Assembly: GCA_003164375.1 (NCBI GenBank)
Contig: PLTE01000329.1
Coordinates: forward strand, 1 to 31,266
Reading direction: 5' to 3'
Source of the DNA: Hyphomicrobiales bacterium
Lineage (GTDB): Bacteria > Pseudomonadota > Alphaproteobacteria > Rhizobiales > Xanthobacteraceae
Length of the DNA: 31,266 nt
Position numbers and translations under genes: made by a program. Shown in pieces: positions 9,494-16,894 of the stretch; the stretch's first letter is position 1; each line of letters opens with the position of its first letter. The notes under the pieces were generated by a model that made no database searches, had not been told where the DNA came from, and was given only the letters and a program-made list of their open reading frames with translations.

Positions 9494-10717
9494 TCACTGC
9501 AACGTCGCACCACCTTGCACGCGCACGGGCTGATAACCATCCGCAGTCAGCGCGCGTAGAATTTGTTCGGCGTGCGCGGCATCGCGGGTTTCCATCGTGA
9601 TGTCGAGCTTGGCGCCTTTGGCCGGCACGTCAAGGAACAATCGGTGATGCTCGACGCCTAAAATATTCGCTCCGAGCTCACCCAGCCGACTGGCAATTTG
9701 TCCTAAAACTCCGGGCCGGTCTGGGATAATCAACCGAAAGGAAACGATGCGGTTCTCGCGTTCCAACTCGCGCACCATGATGGAAGCGAGCATCCGCGGA
9801 TCGATATTGCCGCCGCATAGCACCAAGCCGACTTTGCGGCCGGCAAAGCGCTTTGGCTCGGCCAGCATGGCGGCGAGGCCGGCGGCGCCCGCCCCTTCCG
9901 CCATGGTCTTCTGCAGCGTCAGGAAGGCGTTGACGGCGCGCTCGATCAGCGCCTCCTCGGCTAGGATAATGTCGCCGACGAGTTCGCGCACGATCGGCAG
10001 CGTCAGCTTGCCGACATTGCTCACGGCAATACCTTCGGCGAGCGTCGCCCCGCCGCACGGCTTGCTGCCGCGATGGATCGCGTTCCACATCGACGGGAAC
10101 AGCGCACATTCCGCGCCGATAATTTCGATCGACGGTTTGCGGGCTCGCGCCGCGATGGCATTGCCGGCAATCAGCCCGCCGCCGCCGATCGGAATCACCA
10201 AGACGTCGAGCCCGGGCACTTCCTCCAGCATTTCCAGCGCAATGGTGCCTTGGCCGGCGATGATGTGCGGGTCGTCGTAGGGATGAACCCAGACCAGGTT
10301 TTGCTGGGCAGCGATCGCCTCGGCGCGGGTTTGGGCATCGGTCACCGTCTCGCCCCATAGCACGACGGTCGAGCCCAGCGCCTCGGTCGCCTTCACTTTC
10401 ACAAACGGGGTCGTCACCGGCATGACGATGGTCGCCGGGATCGAAAGCCGCCGCGCATGGTACGCCACCGCCTGGGCATGGTTGCCGGCCGACATGCAGA
10501 TTACGCCGCGGCGGCGCTCTTCGGCGGACAGCGCGGCAAGCTTGACGCAGGCGCCGCGCTCCTTGAACGAGTTCGTGACCTGCAAATTCTCGTATTTCAC
10601 GTAGACTTCGGAGCCCGTAAGCGCCGATAGCGGCGGCGCCGGAAGCATCGGCGTCCGCAACACGTGCCCGGCGATCGTGCGCCGGGCAGCCTCGATATCC
10701 GTGACCGAAATTTGCAC
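9494..10717 (-). CDS. ilvA: Threonine ammonia-lyase (threonine dehydratase) with C-terminal ACT domain
   Basis: A 407-residue PLP enzyme of fold type II that deaminates threonine (and often serine) to 2-oxobutyrate, the first step toward isoleucine or a catabolic route. The PLP lysine is K52 in NSFKERGA, the phosphate-binding loop is IPIGGGGLIAG and an LCGGNID motif sits in the late catalytic domain. From about residue 325 a single ACT domain follows (FRLIIPDRPGVLGQIASRLGELGANIL), as in the roughly 400-residue catabolic-like class; biosynthetic E. coli IlvA is longer with two ACT-like domains. The start is taken as GTG at 10717 because GGGGAGGT lies just upstream; an ATG 18 codons earlier at 10771 lacks a binding site. 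The symbol is by function; tdcB would be equally defensible. Confidence 0.9.
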   Translation of the reverse strand: MQISVTDIEAARRTIAGHVLRTPMLPAPPLSALTGSEVYVKYENLQVTNSFKERGACVKLAALSAEERRRGVICMSAGNHAQAVAYHARRLSIPATIVMPVTTPFVKVKATEALGSTVVLWGETVTDAQTRAEAIAAQQNLVWVHPYDDPHIIAGQGTIALEMLEEVPGLDVLVIPIGGGGLIAGNAIAARARKPSIEIIGAECALFPSMWNAIHRGSKPCGGATLAEGIAVSNVGKLTLPIVRELVGDIILAEEALIERAVNAFLTLQKTMAEGAGAAGLAAMLAEPKRFAGRKVGLVLCGGNIDPRMLASIMVRELERENRIVSFRLIIPDRPGVLGQIASRLGELGANILGVEHHRLFLDVPAKGAKLDITMETRDAAHAEQILRALTADGYQPVRVQGGATLQ

Positions 10718-10770
10718 CTGACCTCCCCTTGAGGAGAACAATGCAGGGCGCGCCTTTTGCCCGCGCGTCA

Positions 10771-10799
10771 TTGTTCGTCATGGGCAACGAGATTATACT
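10771..10799 (+). promoter_or_regulatory. Possible sigma-70 promoter of the RDD gene
   Basis: TTGTTC at 10771-10776 and TATACT at 10794-10799 are 17 bases apart and point at the RDD gene, whose ATG is at 10812. The transcript would have a very short leader. The same stretch covers the alternative start of the divergent threonine ammonia-lyase gene. Confidence 0.25.
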
Positions 10800-10811
10800 G
10801 CGAAACCGATC

Positions 10812-11372
10812 ATGACAGATTCGGGACCAGGTACTGGAACAGGTCGGCTCGAAGGTCGGCTAGATTTGGCGTTCGACGTCAAGCCGCATGCCTTCGACCC
10901 GATCGCCTCCCCGGAACTGTTCGAGGGCGTCCTGGCGCGGCGGGTGGTCGCCTTCGTCATCGACCTCATCATCATCGCCACCCCTTTGGTCGCAGCCTCG
11001 ATTTTCATCTTCGTATTCGGCTTGGTGACATTCGGCCTAGGCTGGGCGCTGTTCTGGCTATTGTCGCCGGCCTCGGTGGTGTGGGCGCTGGTTTATTATG
11101 GGCTTACGCTCGGCAGCCCGACCTCCGCCACCATCGGCATGCGCGCCATGGAGATCGAGATGCGCACCTGGTACGGGGCGCCTGCCTATTTTGTACTCGG
11201 CGCCGTCCACGCCATCGTCTACTGGATCAGCGTCAGCGTGCTGACCCCTCTCATCCTCTTGGTCGGCGTCTTTAATGCCAGGCGGCGGCTCCTACACGAC
11301 ATGCTGATCGGTACCGTGCTCATCAACAATGCCAACCGGGCGGCTTCGCTGCGGGCGCGAAGCCTACGCTGA
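10812..11372 (+). CDS. RDD-family membrane protein
   Basis: A 186-residue inner-membrane protein. The RDD family is named for one Arg and two Asp in its membrane segments; here RRVVAFVIDLIIIATPLVA (about residues 43-61) carries the Arg and first Asp, and RRRLLHDMLIGTVLI near the C-terminus carries the last Asp. TIGMRAMEIEM between them is the family's central motif. Three to four membrane segments are expected. Some RDD proteins act as sodium/proton antiporters or transport facilitators, but most are uncharacterised. The gene ends 108 bases before bpt on the same strand; RDD and bpt are, from memory, often neighbours in rhizobia together with hemB, which supports a conserved chromosomal block. 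Confidence 0.88.
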   Translation: MTDSGPGTGTGRLEGRLDLAFDVKPHAFDPIASPELFEGVLARRVVAFVIDLIIIATPLVAASIFIFVFGLVTFGLGWALFWLLSPASVVWALVYYGLTLGSPTSATIGMRAMEIEMRTWYGAPAYFVLGAVHAIVYWISVSVLTPLILLVGVFNARRRLLHDMLIGTVLINNANRAASLRARSLR

Positions 11373-11432
11373 ATCTTACACGCTGACACGTATTTCACCT
11401 TTGACGCAGGCGGTCTGTCAGGCGATGCTGCA

Positions 11433-11454
11433 GGGGGGCCGGATTCGAACCCCC
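11433..11454. other. G/C-run hairpin with a tRNA T-arm-like core upstream of bpt
   Basis: GGGGGG at 11433-11438 can pair with CCCCC at 11450-11454 around an 11-12 base loop. Read on the minus strand, the loop contains TTCGAATC, which is the T-loop consensus of tRNAs. No complete tRNA can be folded around it: the T-stem has mismatches, no acceptor partner is found and no CCA follows. It may serve as a terminator for the RDD gene or be a worn tRNA fragment. Confidence 0.4.
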
Positions 11455-11480
11455 GCCGCGACGCAACGCCATAGCTCTTC

Positions 11481-12224
11481 GTGACCCAACACTCGCGCGA
11501 CACACCGCAGTTCTACCTGACCGCCCCCTCGCCTTGCCCATATCTCGCCGGCAAAGAGGAGCGAAAGGTCTTTACCCATCTGGTCGGCGAACGCGCGGCC
11601 GAACTCAACAACATTCTCACCCAGGGCGGCTTTCGCCGCAGCCAGTCGATCGCCTACCGCCCCGCCTGCGAGGGCTGCCGCGCCTGCGTCTCGGTCCGGG
11701 TCGTCGCCAAGGATTTCCGGCCGTCGCAAAGCATGCGCCGCATCGTGCGGCGCAATGCCGACATCGGAAGCGATATGCGGATCGCCGTGCCCACCTCCGA
11801 GCAATACGCGATCTTCCGGGCCTATCTCGATTCCCGGCACCGCCATGGCGGCATGGCCGACATGACCGTGCTCGATTACGCCATGATGGTCGAGGACAGC
11901 CATATCGAAACGCGCATCATCGAGTATCGGCGGCGCGAGCCCGGCGCCGCGCATACCCGCGGCGGGGGCGATCTCGCCGCCATCGCCTTGACCGACGTGC
12001 TGAGTGACGGACTTTCCATGGTCTACTCGTTCTTCGAACCTGACGAGGCCTCCCGTTCGCTCGGCACCTTCATGGTGCTCGATCACATCGCGCGTGCGCA
12101 GCGCATGGGTCTGTCTTACGTCTATCTCGGCTATTGGGTGCGCGGCTCGCGCAAGATGGATTACAAGGGCCGTTTCCTGCCGCAGGAACGGCTGATGCCG
12201 GACGGCTGGGCAAGAGTTGAGTAG
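11481..12224 (+). CDS. bpt: Aspartate/glutamate leucyltransferase (Bpt; arginyltransferase family)
   Basis: A 247-residue cytoplasmic enzyme of the ATE1-like family that in bacteria transfers leucine from Leu-tRNA to N-terminal Asp or Glu, marking proteins for ClpS/ClpAP decay (N-degron pathway). The N-terminal domain shows [17 protein letters not shown] and the cysteine-rich [13 protein letters not shown]; the C-terminal domain holds the acetyltransferase-like core including [20 protein letters not shown] near residue 220, a very strong family signature. Length equals the family norm. The start is GTG at 11481 since the conserved [14 protein letters not shown] start lies there and no ATG is near; the binding site before it is weak. 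Some databases label such proteins arginyltransferases; alphaproteobacterial members are expected to be leucyltransferases. Confidence 0.93.
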   Translation: MTQHSRDTPQFYLTAPSPCPYLAGKEERKVFTHLVGERAAELNNILTQGGFRRSQSIAYRPACEGCRACVSVRVVAKDFRPSQSMRRIVRRNADIGSDMRIAVPTSEQYAIFRAYLDSRHRHGGMADMTVLDYAMMVEDSHIETRIIEYRRREPGAAHTRGGGDLAAIALTDVLSDGLSMVYSFFEPDEASRSLGTFMVLDHIARAQRMGLSYVYLGYWVRGSRKMDYKGRFLPQERLMPDGWARVE

Positions 12225-12271
12225 AATTAAGAGTCGAATTGAATAAGTCGAACGATGGCGGAGGATTGTCC

Positions 12272-12658
12272 ATGCGAATGCGCCATGCAGCTTTGCTCGC
12301 CGCCGGCATTTTTTCGCTCGGCGTTGCCAACGCCCTGGCGCAAACCGCGCCGGCGACCAGCGCCGATACCGCAAAGGGCAAAGCGCTGGTCGACGGCAAA
12401 GGCATGACGCTCTACGTTTTCGACCGCGACAGCACCGGTACGTCGAATTGCAACGGCCAGTGCGCCGTCAATTGGCCGCCGCTGGTGGCTTCAGCCGACG
12501 CCAAGCCGTCAGGCCAATGGACCATCGTCACGCGTAGCGATGGCCGCAAACAATGGGCTTACAACGGCAAGCCGATCTATGCCTTCGCGAAAGACGCCAA
12601 GCCCGGTGACGCCAATGGTGACGGTGTCAATAATGTCTGGCACATCGCCGCGCCATAA
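12272..12658 (+). CDS. Secreted repeat-family protein (Lipoprotein_15/COG4315-like)
   Basis: A 128-residue exported protein. Residues 1-23 form a signal peptide ending in ALA, cleaved before Gln24; no lipobox cysteine is present. The mature protein has the two short repeats of the secreted-repeat family: GMTLYVFDRDSTGTSNCNGQCAVNW (shown here by its Cys60-x3-Cys64 and WPP at 68-70) and KQWAYNGKPIYAFAKD with the closing GVNNVWHIAAP. The cysteine pair probably forms a disulfide. Function of the family is unknown; it lies in the periplasm. The ATG at 12272 has GGAGGA in front; an in-frame TTG 11 codons upstream is rejected. It is separated from bpt by 47 bases and converges on the MFS gene. Confidence 0.85.
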   Translation: MRMRHAALLAAGIFSLGVANALAQTAPATSADTAKGKALVDGKGMTLYVFDRDSTGTSNCNGQCAVNWPPLVASADAKPSGQWTIVTRSDGRKQWAYNGKPIYAFAKDAKPGDANGDGVNNVWHIAAP

Positions 12659-12678
12659 CCGGCGGCGGCGCTCCGGCA

Positions 12679-13962
12679 CTAACGCTCGACCACCGACTTT
12701 TCCGGATCGAGCAGAAAAATCCAGATCAAGGCGCCGATAATCAAAATTGCGGCGGTCACGAAAAACGGCGCAATCCAAGAACCGTGCTGAACCAACGCGC
12801 CGAACACCAGCGGAGAGAGCGAAGCGCCGACGGCGCCGCTCATGTTCATGACTCCCGTCACGGTGCCGCTCGACGCACCGGCAACGTCCATCGGCACGGC
12901 CCAGGCCGGCCCAAGCACCATTTCAAGGAAGAAATTCGATGCGGCGAGACAAATGACGGCCGTCATCGCGTCGTCGGTCAGCGCCGCCGGCACCAAAAAA
13001 GCGGCCGCACCTAGCAACCCCGGCGCCGCTACGATCCGCCGCGATAATGTCAGACGCTTGGTCCAGCGATACAACGAATCGGTCAGCAGACCGCCTGTGA
13101 TATCGCCGATCATCGCCGTGATCAGCGGCACGCTGGCAAAGAGACCCACCGCCTGCAGCGACAGATGCCGATATTCCAGAAGATAAGTCGGAAACCAGGT
13201 CAGATAGAAATACGAGCCGTAAAAGAAACAAAAATACGCCGCCGCGATGTACCACATATTCGCCGAGCCGAAGATGCGCTTCCACGGCACGGACTGTCGT
13301 TGGGTGGAATGAATGGCTGCGTCCGCCGATCCGCCGCGGATGTAATCCAGCTCTGCCTGGTTGACGCGGGGATGTTCCTGCGGGCGATTGCGGTAGAGGA
13401 CGGCAAATGCCGCGGCCCAAACCGCACCCAACGTCGCGAAGGAATAGAAGACGGCGCGCCAACCGAAGGCCGACATGACCTCGATCGCGACGAACGGCGT
13501 CACGGCGACGGCAAGCCGGCTGAAGCAATGGGTCACACCCTGGATGATGCCGCGCTCCCCCTTAGGGAACCACAGCTGCATGGCGCGCGACGCGGTCGGA
13601 AATGCGCCGGCTTCGCCGAGGCCGAAGACGAAGCGAACGCCAAAGAGCGTAACCAAACTGCTCGCCCACGCGGTCATCGCCGTCATCAGCGACCAGAACG
13701 ACACGATCGCCAGCAGCACCCGCTTCGGTCCGAAGCGGTCGCCGAGCCAGCCGCCGGGAATCTGCCCCGCCGCATAAGCCCAGGCGAAAGCGGAGAACAC
13801 CAGACCCATGTCGACCTTGCTCAGGCCGAATTCCCGCGCCATGGCCGGAGCGGTCACCGAGATGTTGGCGCGGTCCATATAAGTGATCAAATACATCAGG
13901 CTGATCAGGAACAGAACGAACCAACGTGTGCCCGACCGCGCACCGCCGGCCGCTTGGGCCAT
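12679..13962 (-). CDS. MFS transporter, anion:cation symporter (ACS) type
   Basis: A 427-residue inner-membrane carrier with 12 predicted helices. The first-helix motif YMDRANISVTAPAM and the loop 2-3 motif GWLGDRFGPKRVLL identify the major facilitator superfamily; the former, with FGLGEAGAFPTASRAMQLWFP, is typical of the anion:cation symporter branch (GudP/ExuT/NanT-like), whose members move sugar acids, phthalate, and other organic anions with protons. The start is ATG at 13962 with a GGGGA stretch upstream; a GTG at 14016 would add 18 residues of atypical sequence. Neighbours give no hint of substrate. It stands alone between the secreted repeat protein and the 53-residue protein. Confidence 0.9.
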   Translation of the reverse strand: MAQAAGGARSGTRWFVLFLISLMYLITYMDRANISVTAPAMAREFGLSKVDMGLVFSAFAWAYAAGQIPGGWLGDRFGPKRVLLAIVSFWSLMTAMTAWASSLVTLFGVRFVFGLGEAGAFPTASRAMQLWFPKGERGIIQGVTHCFSRLAVAVTPFVAIEVMSAFGWRAVFYSFATLGAVWAAAFAVLYRNRPQEHPRVNQAELDYIRGGSADAAIHSTQRQSVPWKRIFGSANMWYIAAAYFCFFYGSYFYLTWFPTYLLEYRHLSLQAVGLFASVPLITAMIGDITGGLLTDSLYRWTKRLTLSRRIVAAPGLLGAAAFLVPAALTDDAMTAVICLAASNFFLEMVLGPAWAVPMDVAGASSGTVTGVMNMSGAVGASLSPLVFGALVQHGSWIAPFFVTAAILIIGALIWIFLLDPEKSVVER

Positions 13963-14035
13963 GCGATGCGTCCCCAATCCACCGTCCGCCTTCAAAATCG
14001 CCCCCTGAATGCCCACGCTAGAAAATGGGTGCCGC

Positions 14036-14197
14036 TCATCCGGCGGTCATGCGATCCTCTATATTGTTGGCGACCTCTTCGCAAATGGCCGCCAACTCGA
14101 ACAGTTCCTGCTTGATCAGCGGGTCGACGGCCTGTTCGGCCAAGATACGATACTTTACGGCCTCATCCCGCAGGTAGTCATCGAAGTCGAAGTCCAT
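14036..14197 (-). CDS. Conserved 53-residue acidic protein of unknown function
   Basis: A short protein beginning MDFDFDDYLRDEAVKYR and continuing as one or two amphipathic helices with heptad-like Leu/Ile and Ala spacing (LAEQAVDPLIKQELFELAAIC). I recall similar short proteins in rhizobial genomes but no function. The ATG at 14197 is preceded by GGGGGTG; upstream in-frame codons to 14305 give atypical sequence and are left out. It is divergent from the redox operon, and the FNR-type palindrome at 14280-14293 lies between the two starts, 83 bases before this one, so it could be co-regulated. Confidence 0.7.
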   Translation of the reverse strand: MDFDFDDYLRDEAVKYRILAEQAVDPLIKQELFELAAICEEVANNIEDRMTAG

Positions 14198-14279
14198 ACG
14201 ACACCCCCGACTTTTAATCTGCCCGGTGCCTCGATCACGAAAATACGCCGGAAGTCTAACCGGTCCTACCCGGTCACTT

Positions 14280-14293
14280 TTGATTTCGATCAA
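14280..14293. promoter_or_regulatory. Perfect FNR/FixK-type operator before the redox operon
   Basis: TTGATTTCGATCAA fits TTGAT-N4-ATCAA, the consensus for FNR, FixK and Anr regulators, with no mismatch. Its centre is 67 bases before the NfnA-like start codon at 14354. If it acts as a class II activator site centred at -41.5, transcription would begin near 14328 and leave a 26-base leader containing the AAGGGA binding site; the -10 region there (TCATGA around 14315) is weak. The divergent 53-residue gene could also use it. Confidence 0.85.
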
Positions 14294-14353
14294 TGCTCCG
14301 CACACGGCGATGTCTCATGAGGCTACAGGAAACCGCTCAAAAAAGGGATGGTC

Positions 14354-15253
14354 ATGAGCCTACCCGAAGGTGCCGTCGTTACCCATCCCGGCTACGAAAT
14401 CGTCGCGCGGCAGGATTTCTCCGACACTACCTATCTCCTTGAATTTCAACATCCGATGATGGCGCGGGCGGCCAAAGCCGGCCAATTCGTTATCGTCATG
14501 GCGAACGAGGCGGGCGAACGCATTCCGCTCACCATCGCCGATTTCGATCGGGCGCGTGGCACCATCACCCTCGTTATTCAGGCGGTGGGAAAGACGACAC
14601 GGGAAATGCAGCAAGAGTGCCGCGTCGGCAGTCGCCTGCATGCGGTCGTCGGCCCGATGGGCATCCCAACCCATATCGGCACGTCGAAAAAAGTCGTGTG
14701 CGTCGGCGGCGGGCTCGGCGTCGCCCCAATTTATCCCCAAGCGCGCGCCCACAAGCAGAATGGCGCCTACGTGATCGGCATTCTCGGGTTTCGCAACAAG
14801 GCTTTGATGTTTTGGGAAGACAAGTTTCGCGCCTGCTGCGACGAGTTGATCATTTGCACCGACGATGGCTCGGCCGGCATCAAAGGGCTGGTGACGGCGG
14901 GCATTTCCCAGTCTCTGGAAAAACACGCCGACATCGACGAAGTCGTCGCTATCGGGCCGCCGGTCATGATGAAAGGCTGCGCCGCGGCAACGCGCGAGCG
15001 CGGCGTCAAAACCATGGTCAGCCTCAACCCGGTCATGGTCGATGGTACCGGGATGTGTGGCGGCTGCCGCGTCAAGGTTGGCGACAAAGTTCTGTTTGCC
15101 TGCGTCGACGGTCCCGATTTTGACGGTCATCAAGTCGACTTCGACGACTTGATGCACCGACTGAAGCGCTACGTGCCGTCGGAAAAGCAGGCGCTGGAGC
15201 GCTGGCAGGAAAGTTGCCGCATCCGTGGCGACGCGGCGATGACACAGGTTTGA
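14354..15253 (+). CDS. NfnA-like FAD/[2Fe-2S] NAD(P)-binding electron-transfer subunit
   Basis: A 299-residue flavoprotein of the ferredoxin-NADP reductase superfamily, in the branch of NfnA (sulfide dehydrogenase SudB) and dihydroorotate dehydrogenase electron-transfer subunits. The FAD-binding barrel includes RIPLTIADF, the nucleotide-binding site is VVCVGGGLGVAPIYP, and the C-terminal cluster site is DGTGMCGGCRV with a further Cys 12 residues on (Asp230, Cys235, Cys238, Cys250 from this start). NfnA clusters are known to use one Asp and three Cys. It probably pairs with the next gene product to pass electrons between NAD(P)H and ferredoxin, with possible bifurcation. The ATG at 14354 has AAGGGA 5 bases ahead; the ATG at 14348 overlaps that site. 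It is first in a five-gene operon. Confidence 0.88.
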   Translation: MSLPEGAVVTHPGYEIVARQDFSDTTYLLEFQHPMMARAAKAGQFVIVMANEAGERIPLTIADFDRARGTITLVIQAVGKTTREMQQECRVGSRLHAVVGPMGIPTHIGTSKKVVCVGGGLGVAPIYPQARAHKQNGAYVIGILGFRNKALMFWEDKFRACCDELIICTDDGSAGIKGLVTAGISQSLEKHADIDEVVAIGPPVMMKGCAAATRERGVKTMVSLNPVMVDGTGMCGGCRVKVGDKVLFACVDGPDFDGHQVDFDDLMHRLKRYVPSEKQALERWQESCRIRGDAAMTQV

Positions 15254-15335
15254 ACCGAACTCGATAGCGAGCGGAATCGCAACCCAGCGCTCATTACAGA
15301 GGGCTCTGTTGGGCGAACGCGGCGAGGAAAAAGCG

Positions 15336-16847
15336 ATGGCGAAGAAGAAGACGATCCGCACCATCCCGCAAGAACGAACCCCGATGCGGGAGGAGCCCGC
15401 CGAGGAGCGGCGGCGCAATTTCAGCGAAGTCGCCTGCGGCTATACGCTCGAACAGGCGCAGCGTGAGGCCGAACGCTGCTTGCTGTGCCCGGATCAGCCC
15501 TGCGTGCGCGGTTGTCCGGTCAGCATCGACATTCCCAATTTCATCGCAAAAATCACCGAGAAAAACTATCACGGCGCCTACGACGTCATCACCGATACCA
15601 ATCTTCTGGCGGCCGTCTGCGGTCGGGTCTGTCCGCAGGAGACGCAGTGCGAAGGCGTCTGCACGGTCGGCGATTCATTGGAGCCGGTGGCAATCGGCCG
15701 GCTCGAGCGCTTCATCGGCGACCTCGCCATCGCCGAAGGCTGGACCAACATCCCCTATATCGAACCGAACGGTTTGCGCATCGCCATCGTCGGGTCGGGT
15801 CCCGCCGGCATGGCCTGCGCCGCGGACATGGCGAAGGCCGGCTGCGACGTCACGGTCTACGAGGCTTTCCACGAAGCCGGCGGCGTTTTGAAATACGGCA
15901 TTCCCGAATTCCGCCTGCCCAACACCGTCGTCGATGCCGAGATCGGCAAGCTGATCAAGCTCGGCATCAAATTCGAGTGCAACACGCTGGTCGGACGCCT
16001 GTTCACCATCGAGCAGATGATCGCCGAAATGGGCTATGACGCCGTTTTCGTCGGCGTCGGCGCCGGCTATCCGAGCTTCATGGGCATTCCCGGCGAATCG
16101 CTCAACGGCGTCTTGTCGGCGAACGAATTGCTCACCCGCTGCAATCTGATGCATGCCAGCGATTTCCCCAAGCACGACACCCCGGTGCAGCTCGGCCGCC
16201 GCATTGCCGTGATCGGCGCCGGCAACACGGCGATGGACGCGATGCGCATCTCCATGCGTCTAGGCGCCGAACAGGTTCATTGCATCTACCGTCGCACCAA
16301 GGCGGAAGCGCCGGCGCGCGCCGAGGAAATCCATCACGCCGAGCAGGAAGGCATCGAATTCCATTGGCTGACCAGCCCGGTCGAACTGCTCGACGACGGC
16401 AATCGCGGCGTGCGCGGCATGCGCTGCATCCGCATGGAGCTCGGCGAGCCGGACGATTCGGGCCGCCGCCGGCCGGTGTCAGTGAAAGGCAGCGAGTTCG
16501 AATTCGAATGCGAAACGGTGGTCTACGCCATCGGCACCAATGCCAATCCGATTCTCGGGCAGACCTCGAAGCTCAAGCTCAACAAGCGCGGTTATATCGA
16601 CGTCGATGACAACCTCGCGACCTCGATCATGGGCGTGTTCGCCGGCGGCGACATCGTGACCGGAGCCGCGACCGTGATCGAAGCCATGGGCGCGGGCCGT
16701 AAGGCGGCGCGCAGCATGAAACGCTATCTCGGCCTGCGCGACACCGACGTGGTCTATCGACCGGAGCGGATCGGTAGCGACAGCACATTGTTCGGCATCG
16801 ATCTGGGCGAACGCAACCACGCGCGGCTGCACGAAGTAAGGATTTGA
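15336..16847 (+). CDS. NfnB-like/glutamate synthase small-subunit-like FAD oxidoreductase
   Basis: A 503-residue protein of the GltD/NfnB/SudA family. The N-terminal two-cluster domain shows two four-cysteine sets, Cys48-51-56-60 (CLLCPDQPCVRGCP) and Cys95-99-105-109 (CGRVCPQETQCEGVC), for two [4Fe-4S] clusters. FAD binds at IAIVGSGPAGMA (150-160) and NAD(P)H at AVIGAGNTAMDAMR near residue 290; the closing GVFAGGDIVTGAATVIEAMG holds the second FAD contact. GltD of glutamate synthase is a near relative, but no GltB gene lies here and the NfnA-like gene stands just upstream, so an NfnAB-type NAD(P)H:ferredoxin oxidoreductase is the better reading. The ATG at 15336 follows GAGGAAA; a TTG 9 codons earlier is rejected. 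Eighty-two bases separate it from the gene before. Confidence 0.9.
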   Translation: MAKKKTIRTIPQERTPMREEPAEERRRNFSEVACGYTLEQAQREAERCLLCPDQPCVRGCPVSIDIPNFIAKITEKNYHGAYDVITDTNLLAAVCGRVCPQETQCEGVCTVGDSLEPVAIGRLERFIGDLAIAEGWTNIPYIEPNGLRIAIVGSGPAGMACAADMAKAGCDVTVYEAFHEAGGVLKYGIPEFRLPNTVVDAEIGKLIKLGIKFECNTLVGRLFTIEQMIAEMGYDAVFVGVGAGYPSFMGIPGESLNGVLSANELLTRCNLMHASDFPKHDTPVQLGRRIAVIGAGNTAMDAMRISMRLGAEQVHCIYRRTKAEAPARAEEIHHAEQEGIEFHWLTSPVELLDDGNRGVRGMRCIRMELGEPDDSGRRRPVSVKGSEFEFECETVVYAIGTNANPILGQTSKLKLNKRGYIDVDDNLATSIMGVFAGGDIVTGAATVIEAMGAGRKAARSMKRYLGLRDTDVVYRPERIGSDSTLFGIDLGERNHARLHEVRI

Positions 16848-16894
16848 TCCGGACCGACACGACGGTCACGGCAATAACGGGCGCAAAGGGCACC

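Noticed and set aside
11427..11510. Possible tRNA gene on the minus strand (TTCGAATC T-loop)
   Set aside because: The T-stem has two G-G mismatches, no acceptor partner or anticodon arm is found upstream, and no CCA follows. The region is also the start of bpt.
15336..16847. Glutamate synthase small subunit (GltD)
   Set aside because: No large subunit gene is near, and an NfnA-like gene precedes it, so the NfnB-type role is favoured, though the sequences are related.
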